Assembly: GCF_000189395.1 (NCBI RefSeq)
Contig: NZ_AEPB01000053.1
Location: 26,959 to 90,958, forward strand
Direction: 5' to 3'
DNA: 64,000 nt
Origin: Planococcus donghaensis MPA1U2
Lineage (GTDB): Bacteria > Bacillota > Bacilli > Bacillales_A > Planococcaceae
Shown here: positions 26,360 to 34,098 of the stretch, piece after piece
Layout: each line of letters begins with the position of its first letter
Position numbering within the stretch: the stretch's first letter is position 1
Position numbers and translations under genes: made by a program
The notes under the pieces: generated by a model
What the model saw: the letters and a program-made list of their open reading frames with translations, nothing else
Databases searched by the model: none
Told to the model about the DNA's origin: nothing

Positions 26360-27814
26360 TTATAATATCGGAGCCAACAAGCGCGCGATAGATTCTTTTG
26401 TCTTGATCCAACTTGTACGGTGTAAGTACATTTCATGCGTTAATTCGGTTGAAAGTTTCATATCTTGATGGAAAAGTTCGGCAAGGTCTGTTGATACTTT
26501 TTGATCGTAAATAAACGCATTTACTTCAAAGTTTAATTTGAAGCTTCTCACATCAATATTAGCGGTACCAACAGTAGACGCTTTATTGTCTGTGACAATC
26601 ATTTTTGTGTGCAAAAAGCCATTTTCATAAGTAAATATACGTGCTCCAGCTCTTAGCATTTGACCCACATAAGAATAAGTAGCCCAGTAAACAAAAGGGT
26701 GATCTGGTTTATTTGGAATCATAATTCGAACGTCAACCCCAGATAAAGCAGCAATGCGAATAGCATCATAAAAAGTAGCGTCCGGTATAAAATAAGGAGT
26801 TTGCACATAAATATATTCTTTTGCAGAATTTATAAGTTTAACATAGCCATCTTTAATCTGTTCCCAATCTTCATCGGGGCCACTAGAAACAATTTGCATA
26901 GAAGTGTTTCCTTTAGCAGGTTTAATCGGAAAGAAAAATTCATTATGTGCAATATCATGGCGAGTAGATGCCTGATTCCAGTCGCGTATAAAACGGGTTT
27001 GTAAAGGGTTAAGCGCACTGCCTTCTATACGCAAATGCGTATCCCGCCAATAGCCAAACTTGCGACTCAATCCAATGTATTCATTACCTACGTTAAAGCC
27101 GCCAAGATAACCAACCTGTCCATCGATTACAACAATTTTACGGTGATTCCGGTAGTTTAATCGAGGATTGATGATAGGTAAAATAGATGGGAAGAAGGTT
27201 TCAACTTCTCCTCCTGCAGCAATTAACTCTTTGAAATGACGCTTTCTCAAACTACGAGACCCCATATCATCGTAAAGCAAACGCACTCTGACGCCTTCTT
27301 TTGCTTTCGCGGTTAACGCATCCACAATTCGAGTGCCTAGTTCATCCAAACGGAAAATATAATATTGGACGTGAATGTGGTTGGTTGCTTTTTCGATGTC
27401 CTCAAGGAGGGCATCGAATTTCTTTCGGCCATCATTAAATATTTGGATGCTGTTATCTTCGGTGAGTAAAGCCCCGTTATTCCGTAAGTGAAGATAAATC
27501 AAATCGGCATAGTCTTTTGTGTCAGGATCTATAAATTCGAAGTTCTCATCATGCAATTCGTTCATTTGATGAGCGATTAAACTTTCGATTCCAACTCTTT
27601 TTGTGCCTTCCCATTTGAAAAGCGTTTTTTTGCGCAGTCTTCTGCCTAAAAACAAATAAATGAAGAAACCGAAAATCGGGATAAAGAATAATACCAATAA
27701 CCAAGCCCATGTACTTGAAGCATCGCGTCTTTCAAGAAATACAAGAGCTGCAGCAAGAAGCACGTTCAAGATAAAAATAAATGCAGTAAAAAAGCTGAGA
27801 ATAGTTACAGTCAT
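26360..27814 (-). CDS. cls: Cardiolipin synthase
   Basis: 484 residues. Two N-terminal helices (about 5-28, 38-58), then two phospholipase-D domains with HKD motifs: 'NHRKIVVIDGQVGYLGG' and 'FLHTKMIVTDNKASTVGTAN'. It condenses two phosphatidylglycerols into cardiolipin plus glycerol in the membrane. RBS AGGAGA. Monocistronic. Confidence 0.95.
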   Translation of the reverse strand: MTVTILSFFTAFIFILNVLLAAALVFLERRDASSTWAWLLVLFFIPIFGFFIYLFLGRRLRKKTLFKWEGTKRVGIESLIAHQMNELHDENFEFIDPDTKDYADLIYLHLRNNGALLTEDNSIQIFNDGRKKFDALLEDIEKATNHIHVQYYIFRLDELGTRIVDALTAKAKEGVRVRLLYDDMGSRSLRKRHFKELIAAGGEVETFFPSILPIINPRLNYRNHRKIVVIDGQVGYLGGFNVGNEYIGLSRKFGYWRDTHLRIEGSALNPLQTRFIRDWNQASTRHDIAHNEFFFPIKPAKGNTSMQIVSSGPDEDWEQIKDGYVKLINSAKEYIYVQTPYFIPDATFYDAIRIAALSGVDVRIMIPNKPDHPFVYWATYSYVGQMLRAGARIFTYENGFLHTKMIVTDNKASTVGTANIDVRSFKLNFEVNAFIYDQKVSTDLAELFHQDMKLSTELTHEMYLHRTSWIKTKESIARLLAPIL

Positions 27815-27924
27815 GGGGATTCTCCTAACGTGAAATTCATGGGTAGATACACTTTTTGATCTTTGTTACCCAGCAAGGAAAATTTGCCTGGTTTATTTGA
27901 AACGCGTTTAGTGGTTGAGCGATT

Positions 27925-27953
27925 TAAAAAACTCCAGCCAGATAAGGCTGGAG
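27925..27953 (-). terminator. Terminator of the squalene/phytoene-synthase-like gene
   Basis: Stem CTCCAGCC / GGCTGGAG, read on the minus strand into six T. Confidence 0.8.
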
Positions 27954-27957
27954 ACAA

Positions 27958-28788
27958 TTAGCTTAATCGTTCTTCTTGTTTTAATTGCTCTACAATGCCT
28001 TCAACCTCTACACGACTCATCTTTTCTTTCCCTGATTTCAATGCTTTGAGAGTGCTGTGAGCTAATGCCAAAGGCACTTTACAAAACATCAAAATTCGTT
28101 TGTTTTTAATAGGCTTTACATAAAGGTCCGCTTTTGCCAAGTTGTTTTTAGCGTAGTTGAACATATCTTCGCGTGTCCAACCTTCAGGAACAAAAGTCAC
28201 GCCCCGCTCAAAATCTTCATCGTAATTCCGTAACATATTGACCGCTTGTAACCCGCGACCGAAAGCGATGGCGTGGTCTGGGTCTGTTACCGTCCCATCA
28301 TGCCAATGCCAAATATCTGAAAGCATTGTGCCGACAAGGCCAGCCACATAATACGTATACTCATCTAAGTCTTCTTTTGTTTGGATTACCCAGTTTTTTT
28401 CAACCCACTTGGACATGCCGCCCGCCATAATCGCTGTGGATTCTATTACTTTCCCTCTAATTTCTTCAGGACAAACATGGATCCAATCTGCTAAGCGCAT
28501 TGTAACAGGTGGCAAAAATGCTTGATAAGGCGTAACGAGTTCTAAATAAGCATCCTCATCAAAATTTGTTTCCAGCATTGTTTGAATCGTGCTCAGTAAT
28601 TTGATTTTAGCTTGATCATCCAGTTCTGGGTGATCTTCAATTTCATCAATCGCTCGCATACAAAGATAAGCCGAGCCGACGGTTTTCTTTAACGTAGGTT
28701 CTAAAAAGCTTATTGGGATGAAAAAGGTCCGGCTCGTTTCCTTTAGCATGATTAAGGACTCTTTTTGTAAATTCGAAACTTTGCTCAT
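27958..28788 (-). CDS. Squalene/phytoene synthase family protein with altered second Asp motif
   Basis: 276 residues. The ATG at 28788 follows AGGAGG by 8 nt; the longer frame from 28824 contains that site inside it. The trans-isoprenyl synthase fold is clear: 'KETSRTFFIPISFLEP', first Asp-rich motif 'RAIDEIEDHPEL' (DxxxD), 'YYVAGLVGTMLSDIWHWH'. The second motif reads 'NMLRNYDEDFERG': Asn188 replaces the usual first Asp of DxxxD. Family enzymes condense two C15 or C20 diphosphates. With this change the protein might instead act on farnesyl diphosphate as a phosphatase, as reported for B. subtilis YisP. No crt desaturase genes are adjacent. Confidence 0.85.
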   Translation of the reverse strand: MSKVSNLQKESLIMLKETSRTFFIPISFLEPTLKKTVGSAYLCMRAIDEIEDHPELDDQAKIKLLSTIQTMLETNFDEDAYLELVTPYQAFLPPVTMRLADWIHVCPEEIRGKVIESTAIMAGGMSKWVEKNWVIQTKEDLDEYTYYVAGLVGTMLSDIWHWHDGTVTDPDHAIAFGRGLQAVNMLRNYDEDFERGVTFVPEGWTREDMFNYAKNNLAKADLYVKPIKNKRILMFCKVPLALAHSTLKALKSGKEKMSRVEVEGIVEQLKQEERLS

Positions 28789-28934
28789 CTCAATTTCCTC
28801 CTGTTGTGTGTATTGACGTTCCATAATTTTATGTATATGACAACGCGTCTAATTACAAAATGGCTTCCTACTAAATATAAACCATCTAGATGAAAAAACA
28901 AACAAATACCCCACAAGCTAGAACATTGTGCATA

Positions 28935-28970
28935 AAAAAGCCCTTTAAACAAATTGAGTTGCTTAAAGGG
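28935..28970 (-). terminator. Terminator of the putative sucrose operon
   Basis: CCCTTTAA / TTAAAGGG stem (28941-28948 with 28963-28970), read into six T on the minus strand. Confidence 0.78.
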
Positions 28971-28976
28971 AGAGGG

Positions 28977-29696
28977 TTAATCTGTGTAAAAATAACGCCA
29001 AGCTTCATGGATTCCGCCGGCATAACTTTCTGTAGCTCGGTAAATAGAAGGGTGATGTGGTTGTTCAAGTAGCTCGGGCTGTGCATTTCCAACGATAACA
29101 GAGGGGAATCCCATCGTTAGCATTTCTGCATCATTTCCCGAATCGCCAGCTACTAGTAGTTTCGCGTCATCTAGCTGGTACTTGTTTAAAATATATTGAA
29201 GTGCTTGTCCTTTTCCACTACCTGCTGGAAGAATATCGACATCACGTCCTCCACTATAGATTAACTTGTACGAAACTTCCGCTTGATCAAGTGCCGCACG
29301 GAAATCTTCTACAACAGTAGGGTCAGTTGCATAATAAGAGCAGCGGTTTGTAATGGGGAGCTCTTGGGAAACCAAACCGGAAATCTGACGGGCAATGGCA
29401 TCTATTTTTTTAGGCATCCACGACTGCTCTAGATGTTGTGACCATACGACATCTGGTGCTAATGATTCTCCTATATAAATAGCGGTTCCTACGTCTGTAA
29501 TCAGCACGTCAGGAACCGGTAAGTTTTCTTCATCAATAAGGGTTAAGGCAGATTGATAATGTCTGCCTGTAATGTAAACTAACGACACATCGTACGGTTG
29601 ATTGGTGTAAAAATCGAGTAGCATTTGCAAACTATTTTGATCACCGACGAGCGTCCCGTCCAGATCTGTTGCTAATAAATGCGTTGCTGCGTGCAT
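28977..29696 (-). CDS. Sucrose-6-phosphate phosphatase-like HAD hydrolase
   Basis: 239 residues, HAD type IIB. Motifs in order: 'LLATDLDGTLVGD' (nucleophile and acid/base Asp), 'VYITGRHYQSAL', 'VLITDVGTAIY', 'YSGGRDVDILPAGSGKGQAL' (Lys), 'VAGDSGNDAEML'. This set follows the sucrose-phosphate phosphatase family more closely than trehalose or mannosylglycerate phosphatases, but I cannot exclude the last. Its start overlaps the upstream glycosyltransferase gene by 56 nt, so the two are translated together and should act in sequence. Confidence 0.8.
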   Translation of the reverse strand: MHAATHLLATDLDGTLVGDQNSLQMLLDFYTNQPYDVSLVYITGRHYQSALTLIDEENLPVPDVLITDVGTAIYIGESLAPDVVWSQHLEQSWMPKKIDAIARQISGLVSQELPITNRCSYYATDPTVVEDFRAALDQAEVSYKLIYSGGRDVDILPAGSGKGQALQYILNKYQLDDAKLLVAGDSGNDAEMLTMGFPSVIVGNAQPELLEQPHHPSIYRATESYAGGIHEAWRYFYTD

Positions 29697-30903
29697 GAAT
29701 AATCACCTCATATAAAGTATTGATGCGAGAAGAGATAGAATCCCAATCAAAGTCTTTGCGAGCAATCTTTTCAGCTTGGCGACTTAATCGCTCTGTTAAT
29801 AATGCATTTGCTGACAAAATATCCATCGCAATGGCTAAATCTATTTCGTTTTTTGTTTCAACTAATAATCCTGAAATTCCATCTTGGACGACATTTTTTA
29901 ATCCGCCCACGTTTGAAGCGATAACGGGACTTCCGCAAGCTTGGGCTTCTGCAGCTACCATGCCGAAAGATTCATAGAAACTTGGCACAATTGTAGCGGT
30001 AGCCGAATTGAATAATAAAGCCAATTCTTCTTGGCTTTGAGGACCTAAAAACTCTACTCGATTTTCAATGCCTTTAATGGCTTCACGCAGCTTGTCGTCT
30101 TTAGGCAATCCTGTTTTCGAGTCAAAGTCTTCCGTATCTCCACCCGCAATGACTAAGTAAGGGGGTTCGGCAGATTTGTTTTTTTCAACCAACAACTGGA
30201 AAGCTTTTAATAAAGTGAAAATCCCTTTTGTTACTTCTAATCTTCCGGCAAAAACGTAAAGAGGGCTGCCGTAACCAAATCTTTTACGTAAATGTGTTCG
30301 ATTGCTACGTACTTTGAACGCTTCATCCACTCCAATTGGAATAACTTGAATAGGAGAAGGTGCGTTTATATGAGATTCGATTAATTGTTTCTCATTTTTA
30401 GTAGTAGCTATTACATGATCTGTATTTTTCAAAATTGCTTTTTCTGCGTTTATCCGGCGCTGGTCGTGAACACCTGTGGCCCGCTCTTTTGCCCATGCAA
30501 GCGAATGAGTGGTGTGTACATATGGCAATCCAAATTCTTTCTTTAATCTTTTTCCGATTAAGCCTGATAACCAATAGTGTGTGTGGACAATATCATAAGA
30601 CGCTAAATTTAACGTAGTTTTCAACTCTCTATAAAATGCTGGAAGCATGGCATACATTTCATCTTTTGAAACAAACCCTTTATGTCCAGCTTCTAATCTG
30701 ATGACGCGACACTTAACCCCGAACGTTTCTATTTGAGGTGCTGAAGAATCGCACCAATGAGTGACAACATCAACTTGCCAACCTTTATTTTCTAATGCAA
30801 GTGCTAATTGTTTAACATAATTGTTTTGGCCGCCCGATTGTTTGCCACCGAGCTTAGCTAAAGGATCTCCATGATCCGATATAAATAATGCTTTTTTGTT
30901 CAT
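29641..30903 (-). CDS. GT4 glycosyltransferase, sucrose-phosphate-synthase-like
   Basis: 420 residues. 'GGKQSGGQNNYVKQLALALE' near residue 18 corresponds to the GGQ loop of sucrose synthases and sucrose-phosphate synthases; 'HTHYWLSGLIG' and 'THSLAWAK' follow. The C-terminal donor domain has 'FAGRLEVTKGIFTLLKAF' and the E-x7-E motif in 'PSFYESFGMVAAEAQACGSPV'. Likely reaction: NDP-glucose plus fructose-6-phosphate to sucrose-6-phosphate; other hexosyl acceptors are possible. ATG 30903 (AAGGAG 10 nt upstream) or TTG 30906. A sigma-B-type promoter lies 48 bp upstream. Confidence 0.75.
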   Translation of the reverse strand: MNKKALFISDHGDPLAKLGGKQSGGQNNYVKQLALALENKGWQVDVVTHWCDSSAPQIETFGVKCRVIRLEAGHKGFVSKDEMYAMLPAFYRELKTTLNLASYDIVHTHYWLSGLIGKRLKKEFGLPYVHTTHSLAWAKERATGVHDQRRINAEKAILKNTDHVIATTKNEKQLIESHINAPSPIQVIPIGVDEAFKVRSNRTHLRKRFGYGSPLYVFAGRLEVTKGIFTLLKAFQLLVEKNKSAEPPYLVIAGGDTEDFDSKTGLPKDDKLREAIKGIENRVEFLGPQSQEELALLFNSATATIVPSFYESFGMVAAEAQACGSPVIASNVGGLKNVVQDGISGLLVETKNEIDLAIAMDILSANALLTERLSRQAEKIARKDFDWDSISSRINTLYEVIIHARSNAFISNRSGRDARR

Positions 30904-30950
30904 CAAAGCTCAGCTCCTTTTGTTTTTTTAAAAGAGGTCATCATGAATAT

Positions 30951-30976
30951 TTACCCGTATTTCAGAATTTTTAAGC
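30951..30976 (-). promoter_or_regulatory. Sigma-B-type promoter of the putative sucrose operon
   Basis: Minus strand: GCTTAA, 14 nt, GGGTAA: 10 of 12 consensus positions, well placed before the glycosyltransferase start. Confidence 0.65.
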
Positions 30977-31165
30977 GGATATTTTAAAATTGGTTCTTTT
31001 TGACTGGTGAAACTTTTTCGTTATTAGAAAAAGCAGTAATATAGCTTTACCCCAAAAATCTGAAATATAATCCACAATCTTCCACTTTTCAAGAAAACGA
31101 ATTTGAGTCTCTAGACGCACTGGATTAGAATGAAGACACAAGACTTTTGGAAACTAGGTGTTTAT

Positions 31166-32281
31166 ATGAAATCATTAATTATTATTGGTTCAGGAATTTT
31201 AGGAGCTTCAGCTGCATATCATGCGGCGAAAGCTGGAGCAGCTGTTGTCTTAATAGATCGTGGCGATAAGGGACAAGCGACAGGAGCTGCAGCTGGTATC
31301 GTCTGTCCATGGATCTCTCAGCGTAGAAACAAAGCATGGTACAACTTAGCGAAAAGTGGAGCTAAATATTATCCGGAATTGATCGGCGAGCTTGAAGTTT
31401 TAGGTGAAGAGGATACAGGCTACAAACAAGTAGGGATTGTCAGCATTCATGAAGCTAGTAAATTAGATAAAATGGAACAGAAAGCATATGAGAGAAGAGT
31501 AGATGCACCTGAAATGGGAGACATTAAAAGATTATCTTCAGAAGAGACGAGAGAAATTTTTCCTTATGCGACTGAAGAATATGGCGCACTTTGGGTCAGT
31601 GGGGCGGCTCGAGTAGATGGGAGAGCTGTTCGAGATGCGCTAATTTCAGGAGCTGTAAAGCTTGGCGCAGAGCGCGTAACAGGGGATGCAAAATTATTGG
31701 TTGAAGAAGGGCAAGTTGTTGGAGTGGAAGTAGCTGGCAAACAAATTATTGCGGACCGAGTTGTTTCAACAGGAGGTGCATGGGCAGCAGAGTTGTTCAA
31801 ACCATTGGGATTGGATTTAGACATTGTGCCACAAAAAGCACAGATTCTTCATTTGTATGCTGATTCTCAGGAAACGGGGAGTTGGCCAGTTGCTATGGTT
31901 CCATACGGTCAATATATTGTCCCGTTTGCAGAGGGTAAAATTGTTGCTGGTGCCACGCATGAAAATGGAGTGGGTTTTGATGACAAGCTAACGGCAGCGG
32001 GGATTCACCATATTCTTGATAAAACTTTAGAAGCAGCACCTGGACTTGGTGAAGCAGAAGTGGCAGGGGCAGCAACTGGCTTTCGCCCTGCTACAACAAG
32101 TGCGCTTCCGTTTATCGGACAAGTGCCAGGCTATCCGACATTTTTTGCAGCTAACGGACTGGGTGCTTCTGGTCTAACTGCGGGTCCATATTTAGGAGGC
32201 CAATTGGCAAAACTTGCTCTTGGGGAACCTGTCGATATCGATTTGAGTCTTTATCAAGTAGAAGATGCGTTCAGGAGTTAA
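31166..32281 (+). CDS. FAD-dependent amino-acid oxidase/dehydrogenase-like protein (DAO fold)
   Basis: 371 residues from ATG 31166 (AGGTG upstream). N-terminal FAD loop 'LIIIGSGILGASAAYHAAKAG', then 'GQATGAAAGIVCPWIS'. The C-terminus has 'ATGFRPATTSALPFIGQVPG' and 'GLGASGLTAGPYLG', typical of glycine oxidase/D-amino-acid dehydrogenase (DadA/ThiO) relatives. It oxidises an amine or D-amino acid to an imine. Only 17 bp separate it from the GNAT-aminotransferase fusion, so both serve one pathway. Confidence 0.88.
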   Translation: MKSLIIIGSGILGASAAYHAAKAGAAVVLIDRGDKGQATGAAAGIVCPWISQRRNKAWYNLAKSGAKYYPELIGELEVLGEEDTGYKQVGIVSIHEASKLDKMEQKAYERRVDAPEMGDIKRLSSEETREIFPYATEEYGALWVSGAARVDGRAVRDALISGAVKLGAERVTGDAKLLVEEGQVVGVEVAGKQIIADRVVSTGGAWAAELFKPLGLDLDIVPQKAQILHLYADSQETGSWPVAMVPYGQYIVPFAEGKIVAGATHENGVGFDDKLTAAGIHHILDKTLEAAPGLGEAEVAGAATGFRPATTSALPFIGQVPGYPTFFAANGLGASGLTAGPYLGGQLAKLALGEPVDIDLSLYQVEDAFRS

Positions 32282-32298
32282 AAAGGAGGCCTGGGTAT

Positions 32299-33855
32299 AT
32301 GTATTGGTGCAAAATCGCTCGGACAGAGACAGAATATGCTGAAATTGCACGCTTAAACTATGACACCTTTGTAGAAGAAATTCCTCAACATCAAACAAAT
32401 GATAGCGGTACACGTGTCGATCCCTTCCATGAGCAAAATACATATTTAATTGTATTGTCAGGAATGGAAGTGGTAGGCATGATTGCACTGCGCTCTGACC
32501 GTCCGTTTTCGTTGGATCTAAAAATCGGTAGGATTGAAGAGCTTTTGCCGAATGCGGGGAAAATTTGTGAAATTCGTTTGCTGGCAATACGTAAAGCGCA
32601 TCGCAACGGACGGGTGTTTTTTCTGTTAGCGCGTGCATTATCGGATTTTTGCTTAGAGCAAGGTTTTGACTCGGCAGTTATTTCTGGCACGACCCGTCAA
32701 ATGAAACTGTATGGACAGCTCGGATTTCGTGCGTTTGCAGAACCGGTCGGAACAGGAGAAGCCATCTTTATCCCGATGGTTACGACACGTCGCCAATACA
32801 TGGATTCTGTTGCTGCAAGGTTACAAGCAAAACGCAGGCTGTTTGTTCCGGGACCGGTTGCTTTGACTGAACAACTCGCCAATCCTTTCAAAGAAGCACC
32901 TATTTCACATCGTTCAGCGGCTTTTCGGGAAGTGCGGCAAGAAGTGGATCGATTACTTGAGAATATGACAGATATGACTCCCCATCTATTAGCAGGAAGT
33001 GGGACTTTAGCGAACGAGGCTATGCTCGCGCAAATAAAGCGACTAAATTCAAAAGGATTAATTTTGGTAAATGGTGAATTTGGCAGACGTTTAGTTCGAC
33101 AAGCAGAGCGTGTTAACTTGGATTATGAGGTAGTAGAAGAATCGTGGGGGCAGGCTTTCGATTTTGAAAAAATAAAAAAGCGCATTGAAACAGAAGACTT
33201 TCAGTGGGTCCTTATGGTCCATGGCGAAACTGCTACGGGTCAATTAAACAATTTTCACGAACTTATTAATAGTTGTAAAGAGGGAGACATTAAGCTTTGC
33301 TTGGATTGCATTAGTAGCTTTGGGGCTGTACCATTTTCGCTTGAAGAGGTTTGGCTCGCTACAGCAACAAGTGGCAAGGCCATTGGAACTTTGAGTGGTG
33401 TTGCCATCGTCTTTGCAAATCATAAAATAGAGCCAGACGAAACCGTGCCTAGCTATTTAGACCTTGGACTTTATGCAACCGACATTCCGTTTACATTTTC
33501 TGCGAGTTTACTAGAAAGCTTACATCGCGCATTAAAGGCATATCCAGCTCGCTATGAATTATTAAATCAGCGCTTTCATAAGTTGCAGGAGGATACACAA
33601 GATTGGCCAACTTTAGCGACTGGTTACCCGACAGCTCGAACTTTCCAAGCAGTAGAAGATATTCGTTTTCTTGTTGAAGATGCTCATCTTTCAGGTTTTG
33701 AGTTGCATTCAGCAAGTGGTTATTTAAAAACACGGGAATTGTTTCAAGTTACCTGCATTCAACCAGAGTTTGAAAAAGACTGGGAGCACTTCTTAGAATT
33801 TTATGAAGTTTACCATCGCTACCATGTAAAAGAAAAAGCCCGTCACTCAATGTGA
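32299..33855 (+). CDS. Fusion: FeeM/LuxI-like GNAT domain plus class V aminotransferase
   Basis: 518 residues. Residues 1-170 form a GNAT-like domain of the acyl-homoserine-lactone/N-acyl-amino-acid synthase kind ('ICEIRLLAIRKAHRNGRVFF', 'TRQMKLYGQLGFRAFAEPVG'). Residues 175-510 are a fold-type I PLP enzyme close to alanine-glyoxylate or aminoethylphosphonate transaminases: 'AGSGTLANEAMLAQI', 'VHGETATGQLN', 'CLDCISSFGAVPF' (Asp to the pyridine N) and Lys360 in 'ATSGKAIGTLSGVAIVF' for the aldimine. RBS AAAGGAGG. Operon with the upstream FAD oxidase. The combined function is unknown: the context suggests amino-acid or amino-alcohol acylation with transamination. Confidence 0.85.
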   Translation: MYWCKIARTETEYAEIARLNYDTFVEEIPQHQTNDSGTRVDPFHEQNTYLIVLSGMEVVGMIALRSDRPFSLDLKIGRIEELLPNAGKICEIRLLAIRKAHRNGRVFFLLARALSDFCLEQGFDSAVISGTTRQMKLYGQLGFRAFAEPVGTGEAIFIPMVTTRRQYMDSVAARLQAKRRLFVPGPVALTEQLANPFKEAPISHRSAAFREVRQEVDRLLENMTDMTPHLLAGSGTLANEAMLAQIKRLNSKGLILVNGEFGRRLVRQAERVNLDYEVVEESWGQAFDFEKIKKRIETEDFQWVLMVHGETATGQLNNFHELINSCKEGDIKLCLDCISSFGAVPFSLEEVWLATATSGKAIGTLSGVAIVFANHKIEPDETVPSYLDLGLYATDIPFTFSASLLESLHRALKAYPARYELLNQRFHKLQEDTQDWPTLATGYPTARTFQAVEDIRFLVEDAHLSGFELHSASGYLKTRELFQVTCIQPEFEKDWEHFLEFYEVYHRYHVKEKARHSM

Positions 33856-33857
33856 TG
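33836..33857. repeat. Direct repeat copy 1
   Basis: A 22-bp segment starting AAGCCCGTCACTCAATG at the very end of the fusion gene. It matches 34069-34090 at 20 of 22 positions. Confidence 0.8.
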
Positions 33858-33926
33858 AGTGATGAGTTAAGAGTGTAAAACAAATTTATTTCCTTTTTTG
33901 AAAAAAGAGTACTTCATACTAGCGAA

Positions 33927-34020
33927 GGTGCGTCCACGGGGGAGGCGGAGTGAGAAGGCAGATGGTCTTCCTGGCTTCTCGCGAGAGCCATCCCCAAAGC
34001 GACCGGAGCGATGGATTCCC
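33927..34020. repeat. GC-rich intergenic element with folded structure
   Basis: About 94 bp, far richer in G and C than its surroundings, without coding capacity. GAGAAG (33952-33957) pairs with CTTCTC (33975-33980), and flanking G-rich and C-rich runs extend the fold. It looks like a dispersed intergenic repeat unit of Bacillales; only one copy is in the window, so this is inference. Confidence 0.5.
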
Positions 34021-34022
34021 AT

Positions 34023-34066
34023 AAAAAAACTGTAGACCACTCGAATTTATCGAGTTTGTCTACAGT
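34023..34066 (-). terminator. Terminator of the TPR regulator gene
   Basis: CTGTAGAC / GTCTACAG outer stem with inner CTCGA pairing; on the minus strand seven T follow. Confidence 0.72.
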
Positions 34067-34068
34067 CT

Positions 34069-34098
34069 AAGCCCGTCATTCAATGTGACGGGCTTTTG
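34069..34098 (+). terminator. Terminator and direct repeat copy 2
   Basis: AGCCCGTCA / TGACGGGCT stem, then TTTT. The first 22 bp repeat the 3' end of the fusion gene (33836-33857). Confidence 0.7.
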
